Of a stretch of DNA of 64,000 nucleotides, positions 25,168-32,774 are shown piece after piece. The DNA comes from JABCPE02 sp963506915 (GTDB taxonomy: Bacteria; Bacteroidota; Bacteroidia; Flavobacteriales; Weeksellaceae). Made by a program: the position numbers and the translations under genes. The stretch lies in contig CAUORE010000004.1 of the NCBI GenBank assembly GCA_963506915.1, positions 6,935-70,934 on the forward strand. Reading direction: 5' to 3'. A model generated the notes under the pieces. That model had not been told where the DNA came from and did not search any database. It saw only the letters and a list, made by a program, of their open reading frames with translations. Numbering within the stretch: position 1 is the stretch's first letter; every line of letters starts with the position of its first letter.

Positions 25168-26709
25168 TTAAATCTTACTAAGTAAATTTCTGAAATTCAC
25201 TTTGTTGTCTATGATTTGTCTCAGTTCAGAAACCGCTACACGCTCCTGCTCCATAGTATCACGGTGTCTTATTGTTACTGTGTGGTCAGTCAGGGTGTCG
25301 TGGTCTATGGTAATACAGAAAGGCGTTCCTATGGCGTCTTGTCTTCTGTATCGCTTACCGATGCTGTCTTTGTCTTCATAAATAAGATTGAAATCATATT
25401 TCAAATCATTGAAGATTTTTTCTGCATATTCTCCCATTCCATCTTTTTTCATCAGTGGTAAAATGGCAGCCTTTACAGGAGCAAGGGCAGGCGGCAAGGA
25501 CAATACCGTTCTCTCTGAACCATCTTCTAAAACTTCATCTTTCAGGCAGTGAGAGAATAGAGCTAGGAATAATCGGTCTAATCCTACCGAAGTTTCCACC
25601 ACATACGGAACATAGCTTTCATTTCTCTCTGGGTCAAAATATTGCAGTTTTTTCCCTGAATATCTTTCGTGAGCCGAAAGGTCAAAATCCGTTCTGGAAT
25701 GAATTCCTTCCAATTCTTTAAACCCAAATGGGAATTTGAATTCTATATCCGCGGCTGCATTGGCATAGTGAGCCAGTTTTTCGTGGTCGTGGAATTTGTA
25801 GTTTTCTTCGCCAAGACCAAGGGCAAGGTGCCAGTTTAGTCTCTTTTGTTTCCATTCTTCATAGAATTTTAGTTCCGTTCCTGGCGGCACGAAAAACTGC
25901 ATTTCCATTTGTTCAAATTCTCTCATTCTGAAAATAAACTGTCTCGCAACAATCTCATTTCTAAATGCCTTACCAATCTGAGCAATCCCGAAAGGAAGTT
26001 TGTGGCGTGAAGTTTTCTGAACATTCAGATAATTCACGAAAATCCCTTGTGCCGTTTCTGGACGAAGGTAAAGGTCCATCGCGTTCTCGGCAGCAGCACC
26101 TAATTTAGTTCCGAACATCAGGTTAAACTGTCTCACTTCTGTCCAGTTTTTAGAGCCTGTGTCTGGGTCGGCTATTTCCAGCTCTTCTATCAGGGCTTTT
26201 ACATCGGCAAGGTCGTTATTATCCAGCGATTTTGCCATTCGGGAAAGAATGTTTTTTTGTTTTTCGCGGTATTCTAATACTTTTGGATTAGTGGAAACGA
26301 ATTGCGCCTCATCAAAAGCCTCACCGAAGCGTTTTTTAGCTTTTTCTATTTCTTTTTGGGCTTTGTCCTCTAGTTTTGCGCAGTAGTCTTCTATCAAGAC
26401 ATCAGCGCGGAAACGCTTTTTGCTGTCTTTGTTGTCTATCAGTGGGTCGTTGAAGGCATCCACATGCCCACTGGCCTTCCAAATGGTAGGGTGCATAAAG
26501 ATAGCACTATCCAGCCCTACGATGTTTTCATTGAGCTGAATCATCGCTTTCCACCAATATTGTTTGATATTGTTTTTTAGTTCTATACCATTTTGTCCGT
26601 AGTCGTATATTGCAGAAAGTCCGTCATAAATCTCACTAGAAGGGAAAATAAATCCGTACTCCTTGGCGTGAGAAATCACTTTCTTAAAAACATCTTCTTG
26701 CTTTGCCAT
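25168..26709 (-). CDS. glyS: glycine--tRNA ligase (alpha2 type)
   Basis: A 513-residue class II aminoacyl-tRNA synthetase that charges tRNA-Gly, of the single-chain homodimeric type rather than the alpha2beta2 type. Visible signatures are VGLDSAIFMHPTIWKASGH, LRPETAQGIFVNY (motif-2 approach), RNEIVARQFIFRMREFEQME (motif 2) and VETSVGLDRLFLAL (motif 3, with the catalytic Arg). An anticodon-binding domain occupies the last ~100 residues. The length is normal. The gene is monocistronic, with its 3' end at the shared terminator with clpX. Confidence 0.97.
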   Translation of the reverse strand: MAKQEDVFKKVISHAKEYGFIFPSSEIYDGLSAIYDYGQNGIELKNNIKQYWWKAMIQLNENIVGLDSAIFMHPTIWKASGHVDAFNDPLIDNKDSKKRFRADVLIEDYCAKLEDKAQKEIEKAKKRFGEAFDEAQFVSTNPKVLEYREKQKNILSRMAKSLDNNDLADVKALIEELEIADPDTGSKNWTEVRQFNLMFGTKLGAAAENAMDLYLRPETAQGIFVNYLNVQKTSRHKLPFGIAQIGKAFRNEIVARQFIFRMREFEQMEMQFFVPPGTELKFYEEWKQKRLNWHLALGLGEENYKFHDHEKLAHYANAAADIEFKFPFGFKELEGIHSRTDFDLSAHERYSGKKLQYFDPERNESYVPYVVETSVGLDRLFLALFSHCLKDEVLEDGSERTVLSLPPALAPVKAAILPLMKKDGMGEYAEKIFNDLKYDFNLIYEDKDSIGKRYRRQDAIGTPFCITIDHDTLTDHTVTIRHRDTMEQERVAVSELRQIIDNKVNFRNLLSKI

Positions 26710-26760
26710 CGTTAAAAAATTTATGCAAAAATAAGGATTTTAGTTTAATATTCTATACAA

Positions 26761-26790
26761 AAAAACACCCTCTGAATGGAGAGTGTTTTT
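26761..26790 (-). terminator. terminator of the secreted-protein gene
   Basis: Read on the minus strand, a 12-bp stem (26790-26779 with 26772-26761, one U-G pair) with a six-base loop is followed by a T-run. On the plus strand the wobble becomes an A-C mismatch, so the hairpin is best formed by the minus-strand RNA. Confidence 0.7.
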
Positions 26791-26804
26791 TATTTTGATT
26801 GGTT

Positions 26805-27632
26805 TTATTCTAATTTTTGTAGGAAATCTTGTAATTGGGTCGCATAAGTTGTATTACTATTTCCTATTCCTTCAGCAGAGCCTCCTTGATTAAAGTTAAT
26901 CTCAGTGAAATTAACAGCATCTCTTTTACCTACCAATAGAGTAATTACCCAAGTACCATTTACTACATTTCCAGCACTAGTACTTCCTAAAGAAAACTCA
27001 TAGGATCCTATGTTAGGATAATCCGCATATATTTCCCAGTTATTAGTAAGTTGGGTTTTCTTTAATAGTACTGTAGCAGGGGCAGTTGTAACACCATACT
27101 TACCACCACCGAAATCTACACTAGGAATAACTCCATTACCAGCTCTCATCATTACTATTTTACCAGCTCCAGGATCCGGCATTTTGAATATAGCATTCAT
27201 AATGGCTACAGCATATTTTTTATAATCAATTCCTGTATCAAACTTTCTAATATAGTCTCCATTTACATTACTAATAGTAAGAGTAAGGATACTCATATTA
27301 TTGATAGGGAGACCTTGGTATACATCCCCTATTTTATCCACTACAAGAGGTCTATAATCAGTATAATTAGTAGTAGCTGCTGGATTTCCTCCTAAGTCAG
27401 CATCCATATCAGAACCAACATTCTTGCTATATATAGGTGCATCTACCAGCCTAAGAAGAGGTTTTCCATTATTAGCAGTAGAGTTTTTTATAGTTAGTGT
27501 TCTTGTAGGAATAGTAGTATTGATTCCTACTTTTTGTCCTGTTTTGCCAGCGGCATTGGTTTCATTGATAGTTTGGGCATTTATAGATACTCCTCCTAAT
27601 AATAAACCTAATAGTAAAATTCTATTTGTCAT
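26805..27632 (-). CDS. secreted protein of unknown function
   Basis: A 275-residue exported protein with a signal peptide ending SINAQT (cleavage near residue 20). Shortly after comes KVGINTTIPTRTLTIKNS. This is a form of the GIGTTTPxxxL motif found near the N-terminus of many Bacteroidetes surface proteins and tail-fibre-like proteins. The rest is Gly/Asn/Thr-rich and beta-like, without a recognised catalytic motif or a type IX secretion C-terminal domain. I choose the ATG at 27632 because the promoter TATATTTG lies between it and an earlier ATG at 27695. It is monocistronic. Function unknown. Confidence 0.7.
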   Translation of the reverse strand: MTNRILLLGLLLGGVSINAQTINETNAAGKTGQKVGINTTIPTRTLTIKNSTANNGKPLLRLVDAPIYSKNVGSDMDADLGGNPAATTNYTDYRPLVVDKIGDVYQGLPINNMSILTLTISNVNGDYIRKFDTGIDYKKYAVAIMNAIFKMPDPGAGKIVMMRAGNGVIPSVDFGGGKYGVTTAPATVLLKKTQLTNNWEIYADYPNIGSYEFSLGSTSAGNVVNGTWVITLLVGKRDAVNFTEINFNQGGSAEGIGNSNTTYATQLQDFLQKLE

Positions 27633-27652
27633 AAGTGTAAATTTTAGGGTGG

Positions 27653-27660
27653 CAAATATA
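27653..27660 (-). promoter_or_regulatory. -7 promoter element TAtaTTTG for the secreted-protein gene
   Basis: TATATTTG on the minus strand (27660-27653) is 20 bases before the ATG at 27632. No clear -33 TTTG upstream. It decides the start, since an earlier in-frame ATG (27695) lies upstream of the promoter. Confidence 0.6.
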
Positions 27661-27737
27661 CAATAAAAAAATAAAATGAAAAAAATGGAATACATAAACT
27701 ATATCAATAGTTGTTATTGATAAGGTTTAGTAAAGCA

Positions 27738-28226
27738 TTATTTCTGTATTCTTTTCATCATTTTCTCTACGAAGAGATAGGCAGCAGGGCAGATGATGGT
27801 GTTTTTAATCGTGAGATGATTGATTTGGTAGATTTTCTTGCGGTCAGTATGTGGATATTCGCGGCAGGCTTTCGGTCGGATATCGTAGATAAGGCAGGTG
27901 TTATCCTCTGCAAGAAAAGGGCAGGGCAGGCATTGCAGCACCTTGTCATTGTCCTCATCTACGCGGAGATATTTCTTCTCAAAATCAGCAGGAGAAAGGC
28001 GTAAATGTTTAGAAATCCGTTCAATGTCTTTCTCTGTAAAGAGCGGGCCTGTGGTCTTACAGCAGTTGGCACAGCTGAGGCAGTCTATCTCATCGAAAAC
28101 TTCTTCATGGGTGTCCAAAGTGATGTAGTCCAAGTTCTTAGGCGGTTTCTTTTTGAGACTGTCTAAGAATTTTTTGTGTTCTTTTTGTTTGGCTTGTGCT
28201 TGTTTTTTATAAAAATCTAAATCCAA
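27738..28226 (-). CDS. YkgJ family cysteine-cluster protein
   Basis: A protein of about 162 residues with a YkgJ / CxxCxxCC-type metal-binding domain. The first half of the cluster is CLSCANCC. The second is CPFLAEDNTCLIYDIRPKACREYP. Together they give the typical eight-cysteine pattern thought to bind zinc or an iron-sulfur cluster. The N-terminal ~45 residues are a Lys/Gln-rich helix. The start is uncertain: a GTG at 28256 overlaps the -7 promoter element, so I prefer the in-frame TTG at 28226. The function of the family is unknown. The gene lies between the S46 peptidase terminator and a short spacer. Confidence 0.82.
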   Translation of the reverse strand: MDLDFYKKQAQAKQKEHKKFLDSLKKKPPKNLDYITLDTHEEVFDEIDCLSCANCCKTTGPLFTEKDIERISKHLRLSPADFEKKYLRVDEDNDKVLQCLPCPFLAEDNTCLIYDIRPKACREYPHTDRKKIYQINHLTIKNTIICPAAYLFVEKMMKRIQK

Positions 28227-28245
28227 TTTCTGCTCATTATTTCCG

Positions 28246-28253
28246 CAAAAATA
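28246..28253 (-). promoter_or_regulatory. -7 promoter element TAttTTTG for the YkgJ-type gene
   Basis: TATTTTTG on the minus strand (28253-28246), directly after the peptidase terminator and 19 bases before the preferred TTG start at 28226. It overlaps the alternative GTG start at 28256. Confidence 0.5.
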
Positions 28254-28258
28254 CACAA

Positions 28259-28291
28259 AAAAATCTACGAGAAAATTTCTCGTAGATTTTT
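28259..28291 (-). terminator. rho-independent terminator after the S46 peptidase
   Basis: A perfect 14-bp stem, AAAAATCTACGAGA (28259-28272) with TCTCGTAGATTTTT (28278-28291), five-base loop, T-rich on both strands. It lies 18 bases past the peptidase stop. Confidence 0.85.
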
Positions 28292-28309
28292 ATAATTGTT
28301 ATGAAAAAA

Positions 28310-30433
28310 CTATTTCACAATTGTCATTTCATCGATGAGGTGTTTAGCACCGGCGAATTTGTCAATTACCCAAAGCACAAAACGAGCATCCACATTGATG
28401 GTTCTTTGTAGAGCAGGTTCGAAAACGATATCTCCACTCAGCGCCTCGCTGTTTCCATCGAAAGCAAGACCGATAAGGTGTCCTTCAGCATTGATGATAG
28501 GCGAACCAGAGTTTCCTCCTGTGATGTCATTATTAGAAAGGAAATTCACTGGAAGGTATCCTTTTTTGTCTTTGTATTGTCCGTAGTCTTTCTTTTTATA
28601 AAGATCAAGAAGTCTTTGCGGAAGGTCAAATTCCTCATCGCCTTTTTTGTATTTAGCTACCATTCCTGCAAGGTCTGTGTAGTAGTTGTCTTTCACGCCG
28701 TGGTATTTTCTGTCTTTTCTGAAAGGCAGTTTGTCCACAGAACCGTAGGTAAGTCTCATAGTAGAGTTAGCATCAGGGTAGAATTTCTTGTTAGGGTGAG
28801 ATTTTCTAAGTCCATCCAAGAAAAGTCTAGTGTTTTCTGCAAATTTCTCTTCATCTTGCTTGTATTTATTTGCGTTCATCTGAGCTTCAGCTACTAAAAT
28901 AGAAGAGAACTGATACAATGGGTTTTTCTCCAACATTCGTTTTTTAGGATTGTTGATAAAGTTCAAAACATTCTCTTTAGAATCAAAAAGACCACCAGGA
29001 GAAAATTCATTTGGATTAGTAAATCTGATGATAGGTAATTGGTGGTTTATATCTACTTTGTTTTTATAAAGTGTAAGCAGTGTCACGAAAAGGTCTGCTT
29101 CTACCTGTGGATGAAAGTCTTCGTAGATGCTTTCCACTTCTTTTATTAGTTTAGCTTTCATAGCAGCTTGTCCGTTCGCATCTTGGTCAGCATAAACAGC
29201 CAATTTGTTTCCTAATACATACGGCATATTGATGAAAGCTACTCTTCTGCTCATTAGTCTTAGATAGTTCAGCTCTACATTTCTTTCATTTGTTTTTGCG
29301 TAGTATTCTTCTATTTCTTTCAGAACATTACCGTAAGTTGCTTTGTTTTCTGGCTTATCAGCCCACGCTTGGAATACTTTTTCCAAATCTTGTTTCGCGT
29401 TGATAGTTTTGTTTTTCAAAACCGCTTCTATCGTTCCAGCTCTATTTTTCCAGTAGTTAGCCGTGCTGGAATAAGAACTCGCATAGTCCAAACGGATGGC
29501 TTGGTCTTTGTCCATGTATTTTTTCATCACATCCATAGCTGCTTTAGAAGCATCTACCCAAGCTGGATAATCTTTGGTAATCAGTTGGTTGATTCCATAA
29601 GAAGTCAAATATCTGTTCGTTCTCCCTGGGTATCCCATAATCATCGTGAAATCATTAGGTTTGATACCTTTTAGAGAAACAGGCAGGTGGTGTTTAGGTT
29701 TTAGAGGAACATTGTTTGGAGAATATTCCGCTGGGTTTCCGTTCGCATCTGCATACACTCGGAAAACTGCAAAGTCCCCTGTGTGTCTTGGCCATTCCCA
29801 GTTGTCTGTATCTCCACCGAATTTTCCGATAGAGTTGGTAGGCGTTCCTACTAATCTGATATCTTTATAGTCTTGATAAACAAAATAATAGAACTCGTTT
29901 CCATTGAAGAATGAACGAACCACTACAGTGTATTTTCCGTTTTCGCTATTTTCTTTTTCAATCGCTTTAAATTCCTGATTGATGATGTCTTGTCTCTGGC
30001 TAGCAGACATTTTATTGTCCAGCTTAGAGTTTATTCTTTCTGTAGCATCTCCCATTCTTACTAAGAATCTCACATACAGATCTTTAGCGTGAAGTTCTTC
30101 TTTTTTGTTCATCGCCCAGAAACCATTGGTCAAATGGTCTTTCTGTGGAGTAGAAAGCGCTGCGATAGAGCCGTATCCACAGTGGTGGTTGGTAAAGATA
30201 AGTCCTTCTTTGGACACGATTTCTCCAGTACAAAAACCACCAAAACTTACGATGGCATCTTTCAAACTAGAATTGTTTACTGAATAGATTTCCTCTGGGG
30301 TCAGTTTCAGCCCCTGTTTCTGCATATCTACGCCGTTCAGCCTTTTGATAAGCATCATTAGCCACATTCCTTCATCAGCTTTCGCTGGAAGAAAATTTAG
30401 AATGAAGGCACCTAATAAAAATAGTCGTTTCAT
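28310..30433 (-). CDS. S46 family dipeptidyl-peptidase (DPP7/DPP11-like)
   Basis: A 707-residue exported serine peptidase that removes N-terminal dipeptides from peptides in the periplasm. The signal peptide ends LPAKA (cleavage near residue 19), leaving the family's DEGMW start. The chymotrypsin-type catalytic residues are in IFTNHHCGYGSI (His about 84) and GGNSGSPIIN near the C-terminus (Ser). The conserved FDGNSEALSGDI follows the serine motif. S46 peptidases are key to peptide use in non-sugar-fermenting Bacteroidetes. I cannot separate DPP7-like (hydrophobic P1) from DPP11-like (acidic P1) specificity by eye with confidence. Monocistronic. Confidence 0.95.
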   Translation of the reverse strand: MKRLFLLGAFILNFLPAKADEGMWLMMLIKRLNGVDMQKQGLKLTPEEIYSVNNSSLKDAIVSFGGFCTGEIVSKEGLIFTNHHCGYGSIAALSTPQKDHLTNGFWAMNKKEELHAKDLYVRFLVRMGDATERINSKLDNKMSASQRQDIINQEFKAIEKENSENGKYTVVVRSFFNGNEFYYFVYQDYKDIRLVGTPTNSIGKFGGDTDNWEWPRHTGDFAVFRVYADANGNPAEYSPNNVPLKPKHHLPVSLKGIKPNDFTMIMGYPGRTNRYLTSYGINQLITKDYPAWVDASKAAMDVMKKYMDKDQAIRLDYASSYSSTANYWKNRAGTIEAVLKNKTINAKQDLEKVFQAWADKPENKATYGNVLKEIEEYYAKTNERNVELNYLRLMSRRVAFINMPYVLGNKLAVYADQDANGQAAMKAKLIKEVESIYEDFHPQVEADLFVTLLTLYKNKVDINHQLPIIRFTNPNEFSPGGLFDSKENVLNFINNPKKRMLEKNPLYQFSSILVAEAQMNANKYKQDEEKFAENTRLFLDGLRKSHPNKKFYPDANSTMRLTYGSVDKLPFRKDRKYHGVKDNYYTDLAGMVAKYKKGDEEFDLPQRLLDLYKKKDYGQYKDKKGYLPVNFLSNNDITGGNSGSPIINAEGHLIGLAFDGNSEALSGDIVFEPALQRTINVDARFVLWVIDKFAGAKHLIDEMTIVK

Positions 30434-30555
30434 TTTTAGAAAAAATTAAATTAATGGGCTAAATTTAAGAATTTAAAATGATTTAAAGAGATTATTTTTT
30501 CTTTTTTACAAATAAAAAACATTAAATCCTATCCCAAAGAGTAGGAATTAAATCT

Positions 30556-30563
30556 TACCTTTG
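30556..30563 (+). promoter_or_regulatory. -7 promoter element TAccTTTG for pdxH
   Basis: TACCTTTG at 30556-30563 is 25 bases before the pdxH ATG. The -33 region has no TTTG but holds an inverted repeat TCCTA / TAGGA (30527-30546) that could be an operator. Confidence 0.55.
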
Positions 30564-30588
30564 TAATATAAATTGTAAATATTAAAAT

Positions 30589-31230
30589 ATGGAAAACTTA
30601 CACGACAAACGCCAAGTCTACGAGCAGTTCGAGCTTCACGACCATGAAGTAAAGGAAAATCCTATGGAACATTTCAAGGAGTGGTTCGCAGATGCGGACA
30701 AGCACCCTGATATTTTTGAGGCTAATGCCATGATTCTCTCTACGATAGATGACGATGGCTGTCCTAGAACGAGAGCCATGCTCCTAAAAAGCTACAGCAA
30801 AGAAGGTTTTGTGTTTTATACCAATTACAACAGTAAAAAAGGGAAATCTATTGACAAAAATAAGGTGGCTTGTCTCTATTTCTTTTGGCCGGCTCTAGAG
30901 CGCCAAGTAATGATAAAAGCAAGGCTGGAAAAAGTTTCGCCAGAGATGTCGGATGAATATTTCGCATCGAGACCCAGAGGAAGCAGATTAGGCGCTTGGG
31001 CTTCTGAACAAGGCGAAGAAATCCCTAGCAAAGCCTATTTAGCTCAAAAATTACAAGATTTAGAAAAAGAATTTGAAGGAAAAGAAGTAACAAGGCCGCC
31101 ACACTGGGGAGGATATCTTGCCAAGCCGTATGAAATAGAATTTTGGCAGGGAAGACCTAACCGTCTGCATGACAGAATAGTATATCAGTTCCAAGATGGT
31201 AAATGGAAAACATCAAGATTAGCTCCTTAA
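30589..31230 (+). CDS. pdxH: pyridoxamine 5'-phosphate oxidase
   Basis: A 213-residue FMN-dependent cytoplasmic enzyme that oxidises pyridoxine or pyridoxamine 5'-phosphate to the cofactor PLP. Family motifs are PRTRAMLLKSYSKEGFVFYT (about residues 63-82), SKKGKSIDKN, RPRGSRLGAWASEQ (about 124-137) and the C-terminal EFWQGRPNRLHDRIVYQ. The length is standard. It has its own promoter and a terminator that begins inside its last codons. It is convergent with rimM, with only 13 bases between the stop codons. Confidence 0.97.
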   Translation: MENLHDKRQVYEQFELHDHEVKENPMEHFKEWFADADKHPDIFEANAMILSTIDDDGCPRTRAMLLKSYSKEGFVFYTNYNSKKGKSIDKNKVACLYFFWPALERQVMIKARLEKVSPEMSDEYFASRPRGSRLGAWASEQGEEIPSKAYLAQKLQDLEKEFEGKEVTRPPHWGGYLAKPYEIEFWQGRPNRLHDRIVYQFQDGKWKTSRLAP

Positions 31231-31245
31231 AAAGGGGCTTTTTTT
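31221..31245 (+). terminator. compact terminator overlapping the end of pdxH
   Basis: An 8-bp stem, AGCTCCTT (31221-31228) with AAGGGGCT (31232-31239, one G-T pair), three-base loop containing part of the TAA stop, followed by T7. It uses the last pdxH codons and reaches the rimM stop. Confidence 0.75.
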
Positions 31246-31768
31246 AGTTAAGAAAAACATCCATCAGCCCTTCTGGAAGTTCCATTTTGATGAATTTTTC
31301 ATCTCTGTTCACTTCTAAAATCCATTCTTTTACGATAGGAATGATGATTTCTTTCTGAGCCAAGTCTAAAATGAAATAATGCTGAGCAGTCTGGTCATTT
31401 ACAGAAACGATGTTTCCGCAGGTTTTTCCATCTTTTTCTAAAACTTCAAAACCAATAACTTCGTGATAATAAAACTGATTTCCGCTCAGTTTTGGAAGTG
31501 TAGAAAGCGGAAGAAATACATTTTTACCAATAAGCTGTTCTACCAGTGCTTCAGAGGAGTTTTTGAAAAGAATGTTGAGAGAATCTTGTTTACTCCAGAT
31601 GATTTTCTCAATAAAAAACGGAACCAATAGTCCGTTGATTTCAACGAATATTGATTCCAATTTTTTATAAATTTCGGGTTGGTCTGTATCTAATTTTAAA
31701 ATTAGATTTCCCGAAAGACCGTGCTTACGAGTAATTTTGCCTAAAAAATAGCAATCTTCTTTCTGCAT
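31244..31768 (-). CDS. rimM: ribosome maturation factor RimM
   Basis: A 174-residue cytoplasmic factor for maturation of the 30S subunit head, acting with S19. The N-terminal RimM domain begins GKITRKHGLSGNLILKL, and the C-terminal PRC-barrel-like part includes FYYHEVIGFEV and the final IIIPIVKEWILEV with LPEGLMDV. It is 12 bases downstream of rpsP, the conserved rpsP-rimM pairing. Confidence 0.95.
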   Translation of the reverse strand: MQKEDCYFLGKITRKHGLSGNLILKLDTDQPEIYKKLESIFVEINGLLVPFFIEKIIWSKQDSLNILFKNSSEALVEQLIGKNVFLPLSTLPKLSGNQFYYHEVIGFEVLEKDGKTCGNIVSVNDQTAQHYFILDLAQKEIIIPIVKEWILEVNRDEKFIKMELPEGLMDVFLN

Positions 31769-31780
31769 CGGTAAGTTTTT

Positions 31781-32335
31781 TTAAGCTTCAGTTTCTTCAG
31801 CAGGTGCATCTCCTTCTGCTTCTACGGCAGGAGCTTCTTCTACTGGTGCTTCAGCGGCCTCAGCAGCAGCTTTTGCTTCTTCTTCAGCTTGTTTTTTAGC
31901 GTTGATTCTTGCTTCATTAGCTTTGTTTTCAGCTTCTAAAGCAGCTTTTTTAGCATCATCTTTAGATTTTGCTAAACCATCTTTTTTACCTTGGATTTTA
32001 GCTTCTTTTTCAGCTAACCAAGTATTAAATCTTTTTTCAGCTTCAGCTTCACTGAAAGCTCCTTTAGCAACTCCTCCTTGAAGGTGTTTTTTGTAAAGAG
32101 CACCTTTGTAAGAAAGGATAGCTCTAGCAGTATCTGTAGGCTGAGCACCGTTGTTCAACCATTTTACTGCAGCATCCACATCTAGTTCGATAGTTGCTGG
32201 ATTAGTGATAGGATTGTAAGTTCCAAGTTTTGCGATGAATCTACCATCTCTTCTTGCTCTAGAATCTGCTACCACGATGTGAAAGAAAGGTTTTCCCTTT
32301 TTTCCGTGTCTTTGTAATCTAATTTTTACTGACAT
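31781..32335 (-). CDS. rpsP: 30S ribosomal protein S16 with long C-terminal extension
   Basis: Residues 1 to about 85 are a standard bS16 core: SVKIRLQRHGKKGKPFFHIV, RRDGRFIAKLGTYNP and the AQPTDTARAILS segment. The protein then continues for about 100 residues in a Lys/Ala/Glu-rich, probably helical extension ending in an acidic Ala/Glu/Pro tail. The total of 184 residues is about twice the E. coli length. Long S16 tails are common in Bacteroidetes; their role is unknown. The promoter TAcaTTTG is about 55 bases upstream, and a small GGGA / TCCC hairpin lies in the leader. Confidence 0.96.
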   Translation of the reverse strand: MSVKIRLQRHGKKGKPFFHIVVADSRARRDGRFIAKLGTYNPITNPATIELDVDAAVKWLNNGAQPTDTARAILSYKGALYKKHLQGGVAKGAFSEAEAEKRFNTWLAEKEAKIQGKKDGLAKSKDDAKKAALEAENKANEARINAKKQAEEEAKAAAEAAEAPVEEAPAVEAEGDAPAEETEA

Positions 32336-32389
32336 AATTAAATTGATTTAAAATTGGGAACTCGTCCCTGTTAATATTTTTTAAGTCTG

Positions 32390-32397
32390 CAAATGTA
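32390..32397 (-). promoter_or_regulatory. -7 promoter element TAcaTTTG for rpsP-rimM
   Basis: TACATTTG on the minus strand (32397-32390). The leader to the ATG at 32335 is about 50 bases and contains a short GC-rich inverted repeat, GGGA / TCCC (32357-32369), that might be an S16-responsive element. Confidence 0.5.
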
Positions 32398-32459
32398 ACA
32401 AATAAAATTGAAAGTATAAACTTTTTTAGTCAAGAAAGTTTTATATTTTCTCTTTTTAG

Positions 32460-32771
32460 TTAATTTAGCTTTATAGTTTTATATAGATAATTGATAATCA
32501 GTGTATAACAAATAATTCCACAGCCAAAGGCTATCAGCATGCTTTTGAGAAGGCTGTAATTTAGCATGTATAAACAATAATTTGCTGGAATAGCGGTAGA
32601 AAGCACACCAAGAACTCCATATACAGCGCCATGTACAGGGCTCTTTTTTTCAGGTGCAATCTCAGTTCCGCAATAGGGACAATTCCATTTGCTAAAATTA
32701 GAAAGGAGAAGCAGCTTTTTTATTTGTTGCTTTTTACTGCAATGAGGACAAACAAAATTTTGGTTTTCCAT
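32460..32771 (-). CDS. small membrane protein with N-terminal zinc ribbon
   Basis: A 103-residue protein starting with a zinc-ribbon-like finger (C8, C11, C31, C34 in CPHC and CPYC). Two or three hydrophobic helices follow in residues 48-97 (around AVYGVLGVLSTAIPANYCLY and SLLKSMLIAFGCGIICY). No family name is certain; CXXC-ribbon membrane proteins of this type are common in Bacteroidetes. It begins three bases after the stop of the membrane-fusion protein gene, so it is the last gene of the MacAB-like efflux operon. A link to the pump is suggested only by position. Confidence 0.7.
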   Translation of the reverse strand: MENQNFVCPHCSKKQQIKKLLLLSNFSKWNCPYCGTEIAPEKKSPVHGAVYGVLGVLSTAIPANYCLYMLNYSLLKSMLIAFGCGIICYTLIINYLYKTIKLN

Positions 32772-32774
32772 GTT

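Noticed and set aside
26805..27632. Phage tail-fibre gene, suggested by the VGINTTIPTRTL motif
   Set aside because: It has a Sec signal peptide, its own promoter and terminator, and no phage genes around it.
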